Shown here: positions 1-11,209 of the stretch, in pieces
How the letters are laid out: the number at the start of each line of letters is the position of its first letter
Position numbering within the stretch: the stretch's first letter is position 1
Assembly: GCA_030220185.1 (NCBI GenBank)
Contig: JASPKZ010003844.1
Span: forward strand, 1,745,001-1,809,000
Source: Diploptera punctata
Taxonomy: Eukaryota; Arthropoda; Insecta; Blattodea; Blaberidae
Length of the DNA: 64,000 nt
Reading direction: 5' to 3'
Notes under the pieces: model-generated
The model's input: only the letters and a program-made list of their open reading frames with translations
Told to the model about the DNA's origin: nothing
Databases searched by the model: none
Position numbers and translations under genes: made by a program

Positions 1-306
1 AGTGCCTTATCTGAAGGACCGATAGTCAAAGTGCGTGGAGTGAGTGTTCCCATTAAGAGGGACACATAAGAGAAGATCCGCGATAAACATTATTAAAATT
101 GAGTCGTGGTTTTTGACCGTTCCTTAGCCAATTTGTAAGGGCAAAGTGTATATTTTACTATTGAGAGAAAAGATAATTAATAAAATTCTTCTGTCACGTC
201 ACCTAAAATTAGTTTGATCACTATTTGCCTTAAATAGTTCCTTATCTATCACCGGTAAAATCATAAGTTCAGCCCGATCCTGAAGATACTCTCACTAATT
301 CCCGGT
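1..306. other. Unassigned AT-rich sequence
   Basis: No ORF of note, no tRNA-like box and no repeat shared with the rest of the window was seen here. It may hold older repeat remains that cannot be recognised by eye. Confidence 0.5.
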
Positions 307-422
307 ACAACAGGGAATGATTGGAAAGCACTAGCTCAGGATAGGGATATATGGAGAGCTTATATCCGCGCGGCCATGAACCTATAGGTTCGATAGTGTC
401 AGTGAGTAAGTAAGTAAGTAAG
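307..422 (+). mobile_element. L1 LINE, extreme 3' end
   Basis: The sequence matches the last part of the L1 reading frame seen at 5042-5790 (GATTGGAAAGCACTAGCTCA, then the codons for the AMNL ending). It closes with GTAA repeats at 403-420. Short tandem repeats as the 3' end are typical of some non-LTR retrotransposons. It is a 5'-truncated dead copy; only about 100 bases remain. Confidence 0.75.
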
Positions 423-700
423 ACCGCGGCATATGTGTTATAAGCGACAAAAAAATCTCACATCTAGTTCAAAGTATAGCTTAATATCTTAGACCCTGCC
501 CCTGGAGCAAAACCGGGGTTCCTAGGTTGATAAATATTTTATTATTAAAGAAGAAGATGTCCTTAGAAGGTCATGAAAGCAATACAAGTGTGTGAACGAA
601 AAAAAATTACTATTGTCAGATAACTGCCCGAGCTCATTATATAGGCCATAAAGCAGAATTCAAATAATTGTTTACACTTGTTAATCTCTGCGTCCATTAC

Positions 701-1080
701 TGATAGCGTCAGTGCTTCGTATGCAGCGGGCCCGTTCTATCCCCGGTCAGGACATGTTTCTTTTTCAGATTTTTTTCTCACCTGCAAGACAAATGTCAGA
801 AAACTAAGGCCCAAACAGTCCCCGGACATCATTGGGCCGTCATAAGCATATGTGTGTATGAATGATATGTTTCGTCTTAATGTTGTATTGTCACGAAGGA
901 AGCCCTGACACTTAGATGATCCCTTAGTCGGGGAGGCCTTCCATGTCTTTGTGCGGTCAAAAAATGTATATATGCGATCTATAGTTAAAACCTCTATCCC
1001 GACAGGTTGTGTCACTATAAGGCTCGGGTGGCGTGTAGCACGTACGTAAAATATAAGGCGAAATGTTAAATGTGTCAATG
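701..1080 (+). mobile_element. S1 SINE with tail B, 5' truncated
   Basis: The B-box side of the head (GCAGCGGGCCC ... TATCCCCGGTCAGGAC) is followed by the S1 body (CACCTGCAAGACAAATGTCA) at about 780-800. From about 850 the sequence leaves tails A and C and follows tail B, as in the copies at 5842 and 30745: TGTGTGTATGAATG, then a GTGGCGTGTAGCACGTACG segment near 1028. The A box is lost. A pol III-derived retroposon, dead by truncation. Confidence 0.7.
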
Positions 1081-1118
1081 GAATGGAATGGTTAATGTTG
1101 TATCAGGAACATATGTAA

Positions 1119-1913
1119 TTCTTCTTCCTTACAAGTATTAGGCTAAGGCGTGTTACGATCCTATAGAAAATTTTCCCTCTAGCGTTTCATAGGACGGCCC
1201 AGAGATCTTCGTCCTCTTGGTATATAATTATAAACAACTTTGGGGCTCCGATTTTAACTCATTCTTTCAAGATGCAGTATCCAATTTAGTTGGCACTGTT
1301 TAATATATTCCAAAATTGGCGTAGCCTTCAATTCTTTTTAAGATATCGGTGTTCCTTTTCCGATCCCATCTGGTGTAGCCCGCTGTTCTGCGCATGAATC
1401 TCATTTCACAAGCCGTTATTCTGTTTTCATGTTGTCTTTTTAGTGTCCATGCTTCACTACCATAGGTCAACAATGGTCTAGCCAAATTGTTATATGAACG
1501 TAATCTGGTGTTTTTTTTTTTTTGTACGAGGGATGGTTTCATAACTTGATTAATAATTCCCAAACTTTTATTATAACTAGTAATTTTTTCAGGGATATCC
1601 TTTTCATCCCAGATAGATAATATCCAAGATATTTAAATTGATTAGATATCTCTAAAATTTTATTCTGGAGACAGATTTTACATTGTATGGATTCCTTCCC
1701 ATGAAACGCCATAATTTTAGTTGTGTTACTTGATATTTCCATATTAAATTTGGCAGCTATTTTTTGTAAATTATAAATTGATCGTTCCAAATCATTTTCA
1801 GAAAGTACCAGAAGAGCTAAATCGTCTGCAAAAAGAATAGCATCGAGTTTGAGGTTCCTATTGATGGGTATATATCCTCGTTGTGTTTTCCTCCATTCGT
1901 TTATTAATCTATT

Positions 1914-1915
<2 letters not shown>
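1119..1915 (-). mobile_element. L3 LINE reverse transcriptase fragment
   Basis: Read on the minus strand, translations show RT palm motif C as FADDLALL, followed by a region like the thumb (KIMAFHGKES, QFKYLGYYL). In other frames come YGSEAWTLKRQHENRI and MRFMRRTAGYTRWD, then KRIEGYANFG. The parts lie in at least two frames, so the gene is broken. The 3' end (1119) begins with GAA repeats after CCTTACAAG. The 5' side is cut by the (TA)n tract at 1916. Motifs A and B and the endonuclease are absent. The 3' part is shared with the derivatives at 14090 and 41498. Confidence 0.8.

Positions 1916-1962
<47 letters not shown>
1916..1962. repeat. (TA)n microsatellite
   Basis: Uninterrupted TA repeats at the truncated 5' edge of the L3 copy. 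The apparent IYIYIY stretch in the reading frame comes from this tract. Confidence 0.95.
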
Positions 1963-1965
<3 letters not shown>

Positions 1966-1984
1966 ATTAATTTATTTACATATG

Positions 1985-2240
1985 CGTTCATGCGTTCTCT
2001 CCACCGCTGAGTTGCTAATTCGTTCCTCAGTCAATCCATTTGGAGTGCATAATGGATACATCTGTGACAGTACAGGTTTTTCTCCGGATTTCTCCAGTTT
2101 TTTCCAGCCAAACAAAACTTATTCCCAAGCCTTCTCCACACTCGTTTCACCAATGTTGCATGTAGACTTCCTCCTTTATGTAACCCCACAGAAATATAAC
2201 CTCATAGGCTTAAATCAGGAGGCCAAGGTGGAAATTTGAT
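1985..2240 (-). pseudogene. Possible DDE transposase C-terminal remnant
   Basis: The minus strand reads as a degenerate KFPPWPPDLSL.GYISVGL, which resembles the PPxSPDLxxxDFxLWG block near the last catalytic acid of mariner-like transposases. Stops and frame breaks abound and the acidic residue cannot be placed with certainty. It could also be chance similarity; no TIR was found. Confidence 0.35.
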
Positions 2241-2460
2241 GATAGTATCCATGATTCCCATGATTCTTTAAATAGTGGTAACATATAATTGAGGTAACCA
2301 GAAACTTCATTATGCTGGTGGAGAGGCCAGCAGTGGCACAAAAATTAAAAAAAAAATAAAACTGTAACAAACAAAACCAAATGAACTACTATCTCACTTA
2401 TCTGTTTCACAGTAAATTAAATAGCCTTCCAGAAATCACTTTTTTTTTTCAGAGTTGATT

Positions 2461-2748
2461 TTCTTCTTCTTCTTCTTCATCTTCTTCAGCTTTTCCCCAC
2501 TTATAGGTTTGCCGTCTTCAGTTTCCATTTATTTCTATCATTCCAATCTCCTTCTTCCAAATTCCTATCACCAATTAGGCCTATAGTTCTGACGTGGGTT
2601 TTCCATTTCCATCTTGGTCTGCCACGTTTATTTCTTCCAGAGGGTGACCATTGGTATATATTTTTTTGGCCATCTTTAATTTTCCATTCTTTGTACATGG
2701 ACATACCATTTAAGAGTTTGATTTTCAATCCTTTTAACAAGAGGATTT
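2461..2748 (-). mobile_element. L2 LINE 3' end
   Basis: The minus strand encodes MYKEWKIKDGQKNIYQWSPS, then GRPRWKWKTHVRT and a DRNLEEGDWNDRNKWKL ending. The frame runs to a stop just before CTT/GAA repeats (2461-2488), which form the 3' tail. It is the same element as the plus-strand copy at 2940-3371, so two L2 copies lie tail to tail about 190 bases apart. Only the C-terminal part of the polyprotein remains. Confidence 0.8.
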
Positions 2749-2939
2749 TTACAAAAAAAAAAGTTGGCAATGGTGCAATAAAAAACAAAACAAAATGAGC
2801 TCATTTTCAAAACGTCCCTCCACCTTATACCCACAGTGTCTTTTTCGTGTGTCTTCTTTCTTCCTAGATTACTCTATGTAAAATTCACCATTTAGTTTGA
2901 GAACGCATTTAAATGTTTACAAACTGCGTTAAAACTGAC

Positions 2940-3371
2940 TCTTGTGTACAGAAAAATACCGTCCATAGAATTACAAAAGAATAAAATTAGAACAGTTGAA
3001 TTTGATTATTTTAGAAGAAGCCTCCAAAAAACAAGATAGGATATAATAAGAAATGAATTCCTTTGGAGAGAAATGAATGTCACCACATCTGTTGTTAAGA
3101 GGATTGAAAATCAAACGCTTAAATGGTTTGGCTAAGTACAAAGAATGGAAAATGAAAGATGGTCAAAAAATATATACCAGTGGTCACCCCCTGGAAGAAA
3201 TAAACGTGGCAGACCAAGATGGAAATGGAAAACCTACGTCAGAACTATAATGGATGATAGGAATTTGGAAGAGGAAGATTGGAATGATAGATATAAATGG
3301 AAACTGAAGATGGCAAACCTATAAGTGGGGGAAAGCCGAAGAAGAAGAAGAAGAAGAAGAAGAAGAAGAAG
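2940..3371 (+). mobile_element. L2 LINE 3' end
   Basis: The plus strand gives MENERWSKNIYQWSPPGRN, GRPRWKWKTYVRT and MDDRNLEEEDWNDRYKWKL, a stop, then GAA repeats at 3343-3371. A degenerate stretch upstream (from about 2940) includes NKIGYNKK-like sequence in another frame. The RT catalytic core is missing. It lies opposite to the copy at 2461-2748. Confidence 0.8.
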
Positions 3372-3407
3372 ATTCATTCGCACAAATTTATAAAAATTGA
3401 CAAAATA

Positions 3408-4260
3408 CGAGGGTGGATCGGAAAGTAAAACAATTTTTTCTGCGTTGGTATTGCGACTGGATTGTTGAAATTTCACTGATATGTAGTTTGAAGTTTTCAC
3501 TGCAGACATTTTTTTTTAATCTGCAGCTGTAGAGAGAGAAGGTCAATTACTCAACAACGATGGCGCATGTTTTAGTCAACATATGAAGAGCAGAGAAGTA
3601 AAGTGAGATATTTTGGCCCAAAGGGCACAACCCGACTAAAATTTCAGGGACATATTTGGCGTTTATGAGGAAGATTGTATGGTCGGTGACAAAGATTTCC
3701 AAGTGGTGTCCATATTTCAAAGACACCAGTAAGAACCTTTGTCATTCGTCACGTTCTGGGAGACCGGTCACAGCTACAACTCCGTGGAATTTCACAGCCA
3801 TAGAGGTGGCAATTTTCAATGACCAGCAGATGAAACTAAGAACCTTGTCTCAGCAATTCAACGTTTCATACGTTGCGGTGCACGACGTCATGCATGACAC
3901 ATTTAAATTTCGTAAAGTTAGTGCCCGCTGGGTGCCTAAGAACCTGATAGATGACCACAAGGGACAGCGAATGTTGACAAGCTCGGACTACGTAATGGGT
4001 TACGTTGCAGAACCGCATGACTTTCTGAAAGGAATTGTCACTGGTACATAATAATGTGTCGTTGGTGTACCACTACACACCCGAATCTCTCCGGCCGTCG
4101 CTTCGAGAATGATGTAGAAGTACGATTAATTGTCTGCAGAATGCTATACTCCAACCAAATGGACCTCTACAGTATAAACAGGGAATACTGAAACTGGTAC
4201 CACGGTGGGAACAATGTGTTGAGAAATTTGGCGAGTTAATTTGTATTTTTTTTAGCTATT
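3408..4260 (+). pseudogene. mariner transposon with internally deleted transposase
   Basis: The 5' edge ACGAGGGTGGATCGGAAAGT looks like a mariner terminal repeat. An open frame at 3656-4051 shows the DNA-binding half: SRSGRPVTATTPWN, LSQQFNVSYVAVHDVMHD (a helix-turn-helix) and KVSARWVPKNLIDDHKGQRM. Next comes FLKGIVTGT, where family members carry FLxxIVTGDETW, so the first catalytic Asp is lost by a frame break. A frame for HYTPES follows. Near 4160-4235 the extreme C-terminus appears (ILKLVPRWEQCVEKFGEL). The DDE core between these blocks is deleted, and no 3' TIR is visible; an L1 fragment starts there. It cannot transpose by itself. Confidence 0.8.
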
Positions 4261-4282
4261 AATTTTTTAAAAAATTACTGTG

Positions 4283-4515
4283 CGTTCACGAATGGGGAAT
4301 AGAAGAGGGACATAGAAGCTCCCTTGTGGGAAAACCAGAGGGAAAACGCCCAGTTTATACACCAAACATGAGGTGGGAGAATAACATTAACCATGATTTG
4401 AGGGAAATATACAGGGATGATTGGAAAATATTAGCTAAGGATAGGGATGTGTGGAGAGCTTATGTCAGCGCGACATGAACCTACGATTTCTATAGTGCCA
4501 GTGAATTAGTTAATT
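4283..4515 (+). mobile_element. L1 LINE 3' end
   Basis: Matches the last third of the 5042-5790 copy (GAGGTGGGAGAATAACATTA at about 4371), ending in AATTAGTTAATTA, a decayed GTTA tail. One base is missing in the GCGCGACATGAACC stretch, which breaks the AMNL ending. It abuts the truncated mariner and probably removed that element's 3' terminus. Confidence 0.75.
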
Positions 4516-5041
4516 ATTTTTCGATCTACCCACGTACGCTTCTTATAGGGCTTATCTTGTTTTGAACACATCCAATATCTTTGCAGTGTCCTACTCACCA
4601 TTAACAACCTGTTTCCAACTTAGGAAAAAAAAAAAGATGGTTACAATCTAGTTCTCGACGATTGTTCGCTAGGCTAGGCGATTCAGATTAATGAAAGTAC
4701 GGACTAATTTAGAGACACGGTGTACAATTATTGCCGGTAGAGGAAGGAACATTATCATTACAGGAAGTTGTGGTGGTCGCATGACGGAGAGAGTTCGTTA
4801 GCAGTAGAGTGTGTGTTAATTATTGTTATGCTTCAACTGTCTGCGAATCTACCGATGTAATTTGCACGAGACCTTGAGACAAGGAGAGATTCAGTTTACA
4901 CTAACAAGAGAACCTTACTAAATACAGCTCATATTGCGTAAACTTGTCTTGCAGACTTACATAGAATAGATTGTGAAAACATAAATAATTCAAATGTAAT
5001 AAAACTTGAAACTGCAGCCATTAATATTAATATAGTCAAAC
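4516..5041. other. Unassigned sequence
   Basis: No motif, TIR or repeat shared with the rest of the window was seen. The small minus-strand ORF over 4990-5235 is the shadow of the L1 copy that follows. Confidence 0.5.
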
Positions 5042-5790
5042 ACTAAGAAATTAGGACTGGAAGTAAATATCAATAAAACTAAATATATGGCCACACGTAG
5101 AAATTCATTATATAATGGAAATGGGCAGCTAATGACAAATGAGGGAAATTTTGAGGAAGTGGCTGAATTCAAATACCTAGGAACAATAATCACAAATAGG
5201 AATGAGATGCACAAAGAAATTAAACATAGGCTCAATTCTGGAAATGTGTGCTATTATGCATTGCAGAGACTTTTGATGTCCCAACTCCTTTCAAAAAACG
5301 TTAAACTAAAAATGTATAAAACTATTATTCTACCAGTTATATTATATGGTTGCGAAACATGGACTCTTACTTTAAGGGAGGAAAGGAGATTACAAGTATT
5401 TCAGAATAAAGTACTTACGACAATTTTTGGACCAAAGAGAGATGAACAGACAGGTGAATGGAGAAGACTACATAACAATGAACTACTTCATTGTCTTTAT
5501 AGGAAGCCAGATATAATACGAACAGTTAAGCCTCGTAGACTGCGATGGGCAGGACATGTTGCACGTATGGGGAATGAAAGACTTTTATGGAAGCTTCTTG
5601 TAGGAAAGTCAGGGGGAAAATGCGCAGTTGGTAGACCAAGAATGAGGTGGGAGAATAACATTAACTATGATTTGAGGGAAGTAGATTATACAGGGAATGG
5701 TTGGAAAGCATTAGCTCAGGATAGGGATGTATGGATAGCGTATGTCCGCGCAGCCATGAACCTACGGGTTCGATAGTGCAGTGAGTAAGT
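5042..5790 (+). mobile_element. L1 LINE, longest open C-terminal part of the polyprotein
   Basis: An uninterrupted frame runs from 5042 (TKKLGLEVNINKTKYM) to the stop at 5774-5776, about 244 codons. It starts after RT motif C, so the catalytic FADD is absent. In order: the FKYLGTIITN block, YGCETWTLTLREERRL, FQNKVLTTIFGPKRDEQTGE, RWAGHVARMGNER, VGRPRMRWENN, then LAQDRDVWIAYVRAAMNLRV. This is the region after the RT thumb of a non-LTR retrotransposon, perhaps of the RTE-like group. The 3' end is GTGAGTAAGTA. A 5' truncated but otherwise undamaged insertion, so younger than most L1 copies here. Confidence 0.85.
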
Positions 5791-5841
5791 ATAGTCAAAA
5801 ATAAACCATCCCCGTCTGAAACAAGAATCTGGACGAGATAT

Positions 5842-6210
5842 ATTTTTGTTTCTGTTTTTTTTTCTCACCTGTAAGACAAATGTCATTCAAGGCAGAAAAA
5901 GTATTCGAACATTGATTGGTCATCATAATCATCACCATATCACATTCGCCTTGTATAGTATGAATGTGTGTGTGGTGCGTCCTGTGTTAAATGTTTATGT
6001 TGTTTCGGAGGTGGCTCTGCCATTGAGCTAACCATTCAACCAGGGAGGAACTCCATTTCCTCCTGTGATCAAGAAAACGTGGTTGGATATAGATTTTCAA
6101 AATTATCTTCCGTCAGGTCATGTCCTTCCAGAATCCGGATGGCGTGGAGCATGTAAAAGTAGCCTACATATAAAGGGAGAAGTTAAATTAAGGTAAAGAA
6201 AATGAGAGAT
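5842..6210 (+). mobile_element. S1 SINE with tail B, head missing
   Basis: Starts in the S1 body (CTCACCTGTAAGACAAATGT at about 5864). From about 5960 it follows tail B (TATGAATGTGTGTGTGG, then GGCGTGGAGCATGTAAAAGT and TAAATTAAGGTAAAGAAAAT at the end). Best aligned with the copy at 30745-31180. The tRNA-like head is absent. Confidence 0.7.
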
Positions 6211-6339
6211 GTAGAGAGAAGGATATAAACTTTTGTGAATAATATGTCTGAAAAAATTTACCAAAATGAATATAGTATTTTTTTCTTATTATGGTACTAT
6301 TTTTAAGTCCGGGCATGACAAAGACGACAAATTTCGGTC

Positions 6340-6525
6340 AGAGATCCCTTAGTATTTTCACGTGCCGTAAGTGTGAGCCCAAAGGTGTTACTTTCCTTCC
6401 GGAAGGGACTATACTCAATATTCTTACTGCCTAAAAATTATTCGACCCAGTTGGATTTTGAACGCGTGAATCTCGGAACCAGAGGCGAGATAGTAACAAC
6501 TGGTCCATCGAGGGAAACCTATTTT
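6340..6525 (-). mobile_element. S4-like SINE fragment
   Basis: The minus strand has CCTCTGGTTCCGAGATTCAC followed by a decayed B-box-like stretch and a GGAAGGAAAGTAA segment, in the same order as the S4 copy at 24172. Strongly diverged. Confidence 0.45.
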
Positions 6526-6654
6526 AAATATAATCAAATATAAATAACGGCTATGTAAGTTCGTTTTCTTACACATGTAGGCCTTTACATCTTCTTAATG
6601 GGGCCAGTACTTTAAAATGACCTAATAATTTTGGCGGAAGCACGGTCCTGAGGA

Positions 6655-6812
6655 CGATTCTTTCTCTAACTGAAATGAGTACCAGATATTCTGGGGTGAA
6701 GGCGGCTGTCGCCCAGAGTTGATAACCTGACTGACATTTGTCTAGAAACGTAGGAACCTTACTCCTATTACCCCAAGGGCTCGTAAGGTTTATAGTGGAA
6801 CCATTTTATTTT
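6655..6812 (+). mobile_element. S3 SINE, 3' part
   Basis: Matches the body and 3' end of S3 at 50970: TGAAATGAGTACCAGA, AAGGCGGCTGTCGCCCAGAG, then TTACCCCAAGGGCTCGTAAG. The tRNA-like head is missing. Confidence 0.7.
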
Positions 6813-7400
6813 ATAATAGACTACATTCATTAGCCTATATTACACATGTACTATTTCTAAAAAATATAGAAATACAATCACAATATTATTATTTTTTAAA
6901 AATAAATGTCAAAATTTGTATAACAAAATAACCACTGCCACAAAATTAACAAATGTAACCATAATTTGGGCCATGTTAGGTTTCGGAAAGGTGTGCATTT
7001 TAGTGCGATTATTGCTTGATGCTGGGAAAAACTGTTAGAATACCGCGATAACTCGTTTTGTTTATTCTGTAAATTATAAAACCTAAGCGAATTTTAGGTA
7101 AATGTTTATGGAATTAAAAAAAAATACAGTGAGAATAATCTGCTGAAGATAAAAAGGATTTATGACTTAAAATCTCTCAGCAAATTTGTTTTATATCAGC
7201 AAGTGTATTTATTTAATTTGCGATGATTTATTTCACCAGCGCATTAAATTCTTTAAAGATAACTATTTTGGAATTGTTAAGTTTTAAAAACACATAAATT
7301 AAAGTATTTTTAGCAATGTGAATGCTTTGATAAATTGCTATGTTTATAAATTCTTTATTCCATCATACGTCAAAGCCCAACTTAAAGGAACAGACGAAAA
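6813..7400. other. Unassigned AT-rich sequence
   Basis: Long A and T runs, no recognisable repeat or coding remains up to the L6 fragment. Confidence 0.5.
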
Positions 7401-8172
7401 CATTCAATGTACAAGGTGTATCAAAATTACGGCCATACATTGTGGGGTTTTAATGTATGTTGATGATGTGATTATTATTCAAGAAGATAAAAATAATTTG
7501 CAGTGCTCTTTACATCAATTAAATTAGTTATGCTAAGAATATAATTTTAAAATATCAAAAGTAAAAACAAAAATAATGGCATTTCGGGGAAATGAACATA
7601 TAAGATCAAAAATTATAATTGGCAACAAACCTCTGGAACAAGTAACAAATTGTAATTATTTGGGTTGTAATTTTACTATCGACACAATAAAGAAAGAGAC
7701 ATAAATTTGAAACTGTCGAAATTCCAAATGATATGTGGAACCATACATAAAACATTAAAGAACAAAACAAGAAGAGATACTAGATTGACGTTTTATAAAA
7801 TATTGGCAGTTCTTGCGCTACTTTATGGGAGTGAAACATGGCTAATGACAAAAAAATTACAAAGTAGAATACAAAGCGTAGAAATGAACTTCCTTTGATG
7901 AGCAAAAGACTGCACAAGATTGGATCGGTTAAAGAATGAAGATATAAGAACAGCGTACATATACATATACTGAATGATAAAATCAAGGAATGTAGAGATA
8001 AATGGTTTAGACATGTATAAAGAATTAATATAACAAAATTACCAAAAGCAGCATGTAACTACAAGCCAAGAGGTTCAAGGAATGTAGGAAGGCCAGTGAA
8101 AATGGACAGAACAACTGTGAGGCGGAACAGACAATTTGCCTAGCCCGTGAAGTGAAAAAGAAGAAGAAGACA
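7401..8172 (+). mobile_element. L6 LINE reverse transcriptase remnant
   Basis: RT motif C is present as LMYVDDVIII at about 7450, a Y-V-D-D form instead of the F-A-D-D seen in L3 and L4. Downstream, in shifting frames, are KTKIMAFRGNEH, QVTNCNYLGCNF, ALLYGSETWLM and a stop-interrupted C-terminal part. The element ends with CAATTTGCCTAGCCCGTGAA and GAA repeats at 8157-8171. Several frameshifts make it a pseudogene. Its 3' end is the same as in the TSD-flanked insertion at 34436-34666. Confidence 0.8.
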
Positions 8173-8384
8173 CTGTGAGGTTATTTGAATGAATAAAGTA
8201 ATTTCCAGGAACTCGTAAAATATTGAATGTTGAAAATACTAATTGAGGAGAAAGTTGACGACATGTATCTTAGAGCAATGAATGGATTCGTATAGCGTTA
8301 CTACTAAATTATGCTTGAATGCAAATGGCGAACAGTTTAAGGGAATAAAGTGGGTTGGTTAGAACTGTTGTAATTTGTTTCTTT

Positions 8385-9112
8385 ATACTGGAAGTAAACA
8401 CCAATAAAACTAAATTTACTTTCACACATATAAATGTGTTATAATAATGGAAATGGTCAACTAATGACAAAAGAAGGAAATTTTGAAGAAGTGGCTGATT
8501 TCAAGTATCTAGGAACAATAATTAAAAATAGGAATGAAAGAAATTAAACATAGATTCAATTCTGGAAATGCATGCTATTATACATTACAGGGACTCTTGA
8601 TGTCCCAACTCCTTTCAAAAACGTTAAACTGAAAATATGCAAAACAGTCATTCTACCTGTTATATTATCTGGATATGAAACATGGACTCTTACTTTAAGG
8701 GGGGAAAGGAGATTACGAGTATTTGAGAATAAAGTTCTTAGAAACAATTTGGGCCAAAATGAGATGAACAGACAGGTGAATGGAGAAAAGTAATAATAGT
8801 GAGCTACATGATATGTATAGGAAGCCAGTATAATAAGAACAGTTAAGTCTCGTAGACTGCGATGGGCAGGACATGTGACACGTATGGGGAATGAAAGAGA
8901 TGCATGGAAACTTCTTGTAGGAAAACCAGAGGGAAAGCGCCCAGTTGGTAGACCAAGAATGAGGTGTGAGAATAACATTATCCACGATTTGAGGGAAGTA
9001 GATTATACAGGAGATTATTGGAGAACATTAGCTCAGGATAGGGATGTATGGAGAACTTATGTCCGCGCGACCATGAACCTATGGATTCGATAAAGCCAGT
9101 GAGTTAGTTAGT
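8385..9112 (+). mobile_element. L1 LINE 3' portion
   Basis: Begins with LEVNTNKTKF-like sequence and follows L1 to the end: ILSGYETWTLTLRGERRL in an open frame from 8572, a break near 8790, then TRMGNERDAWKLLVGKPEGK and RDVWRTYVRATMNLWI. The 3' end is GAGTTAGTTAGTTAGTTA. Missing bases near 8540 and 8790 split the frame into parts. Confidence 0.85.
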
Positions 9113-9295
9113 TAGTTACTTTTTTCTTTATTCCTACAGTAATTAGAATTATATTATGACATATTTTCTGTAAATTATATGTCATATACTTATTTATTAA
9201 ATATCCAAGATTTTGAGCCCTATTTTACAATATAACGTATATTTAATATGAAGAATTGCATTTCCATCAGTAATATATTTCCTGTAACATATTTT

Positions 9296-9670
9296 TTATT
9301 CAATGCCCCTGGTTGTCATTTCGACATTTCTGGAATTCTCTCCTGGCATTGGCGTAATTTGCAACCCACTTCTGAGGTTGGGATGCCTGAAAGACGGAGT
9401 TACGGGTGCCTCGATGATGTTATGATGACAGTGGTTCGCCAGGAGAGTCCTTAATCCCAAGCTTATTCTAAGGCGAATATGAATGATGATTATGATGACC
9501 AGATGATGTTCGAAGGACCATTTGGGCCTTGAGGTTTCCTGACATTTGTCTTATAAGCGAGGCAAAACCCCAAAAAAACCTCACCCAGGAAACGTGTCCT
9601 GTCCGGGGACAGAACCCGGGTCCGTTGCGTGACAAGGCAGCACGTTAACTCGAGACCACAGCTGTGGACA
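9296..9670 (-). mobile_element. S1 SINE with tail C, near full length
   Basis: On the minus strand: head (CCACAGCTGTGGTCTCGAGT), B-box region, body, a CATCATCATTCATATTCGCC link, then tail C ending in CCAGGGGCATTGAATAAAAA. The head abuts (AAT)n at 9679. Confidence 0.85.
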
Positions 9671-9678
9671 AATTTCCT

Positions 9679-9738
<60 letters not shown>

Positions 9739-9753
9739 GTAATATTAATAGTA

Positions 9754-9789
<36 letters not shown>
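9679..9789. repeat. (AAT)n microsatellite, interrupted
   Basis: Two runs of AAT repeats separated by an imperfect stretch with AGT units. It sits against the 5' (head) end of the S1-C copy. Confidence 0.95.
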
Positions 9790-9791
<2 letters not shown>

Positions 9792-9867
9792 ATGTATCAA
9801 CTATTAATGTATACTTAAAAAAGTATATGATTGAATTATGAGAGAGAAGTTGTAAGTATACAGGTTT

Positions 9868-10237
9868 TCATTAGTTCTTGTTCTTGTAAGCCCTTGTGTC
9901 TCTCAACGAGACTCAGGCGCTCTCACCCTACACACATTCAACCATACTCATTTTGTTACACTTGTTTTCGGATATATGTCATTGAGTGGCCCGGGGTCAG
10001 CGTTTCGCCTCATAGTGACATTTAGAAAACTAAGGCAGTACTAGGATGGGAAAAGTCGGTAAATGTTGCTTAGAGGCCTTTTTATTCAGGCTTAAGGATA
10101 TTTTACTAGCCTAAAAATCTTCATACTCGGGACTTGCTGTTTGGATTTTTCCATCCTAAAAAATCCATCGATCCCGTCCGGGTTTAAACCCGAAAACCTC
10201 GGGACCAGAGGCAAGGAGCATAACTAATATTCCACCG
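9868..10237 (-). mobile_element. S4 SINE, near full length
   Basis: Minus strand: CTCCTTGCCTCTGGTCCCGA (A-box side), a B-box-like GGTTTAAACCCGGACGGG, GATGGATTTTTTAGGATGG, AGGCTCGTAAAAGATCC-type and AAAAGGCCTCTAAGC, ending with AGGGCTTACAAGAACAAGAA. It matches the S4 copy at 24172-24571 almost end to end. Confidence 0.8.
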
Positions 10238-11047
10238 CGGTCTATGTATTTAATGGGAAAATAAATATGGTAAGACATTTCAAAACAAAAATAAATAAAT
10301 AAATATTGTAAGACTCTCAAAACTAACAAAAAACATGTTCCCATTCACTGTTGAAAATATGTTTACTGATTCCGTTAATGTCGAAGCCATCATTGGTTTA
10401 TTTATTCAACACACCCGCATGCAAATGAATTCGCAAAGAAGCAACATACGGTAACTGATTAGCAATGTCTTACATTGTCAGCTTGTCCTACATATGGTTG
10501 AATAGGGGGAGGGGCATCTTTTCCCTCGATACCGTTATGATAAGTTGATATATTTGGCGTGAAAGTTTTTTACCATTATCTTTAAATTATTTATTATTTT
10601 TTATAGGTTTTAAGCTTGTTTTTATTTCCCTTATTATTTAGAGAACATATTTAAGTAGTCACAAAATTTGATTTGTTAAGCCATTTTTCGAAAATGTGCA
10701 TTTTTTCGAATTTTCGAGTGCATCAAAATATCCTTCATATTAGACTTAAAATAATCGATTTTTTATAAACAAACTCCAGATTCATTCACACCTAATTTAA
10801 CAGTTATAGAGTCACTATATGATACAGAGTACGATCTGCCTAAATGAAGACGATGGAATATGCTACGAAAAATCATTTGGGGATAGCAAATTGTTTTAGG
10901 TTGAATGGAAACAAAAAGAAAAACACACTAGAAATTGAATAGTTGCCCCGAAAACATATCTAACCCAAAAACCACAAATTGTTCGGAGGCGAAAAAAAAA
11001 CGCATATTATTCATTTTGAGACTATTGCCTTTATTATATCATATACC
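10238..11047. other. Unassigned sequence
   Basis: AT-rich, no shared repeat seen. AAAT repeats near 10290 are the only notable simple sequence. Confidence 0.5.
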
Positions 11048-11209
11048 TTCGTTGTCCCCGAACATCATCTGGCCTTCATCATCATCCACTGTGTGGAAAG
11101 CAACGGGAAGCTACCACACCTATAATTCCCTAGTAAAGCTGCAAAGTATAGCATGGAAATGCTATGGTTGCAGTGAAAGACCTGCCCTAGGGCAGAACAC
11201 TATAGAATA
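11048..11209 (+). mobile_element. S1 SINE, tail A only
   Basis: Starts at the end of the S1 body (GTCCCCGAACATCATCTGGC) and carries the whole tail A: AAAGCAACGGGAAGCTACCA, CCCTAGTAAAGCTGCAAAG, ACCTGCCCTAGGGCAGAACA. The tRNA-like head is missing. Confidence 0.85.
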
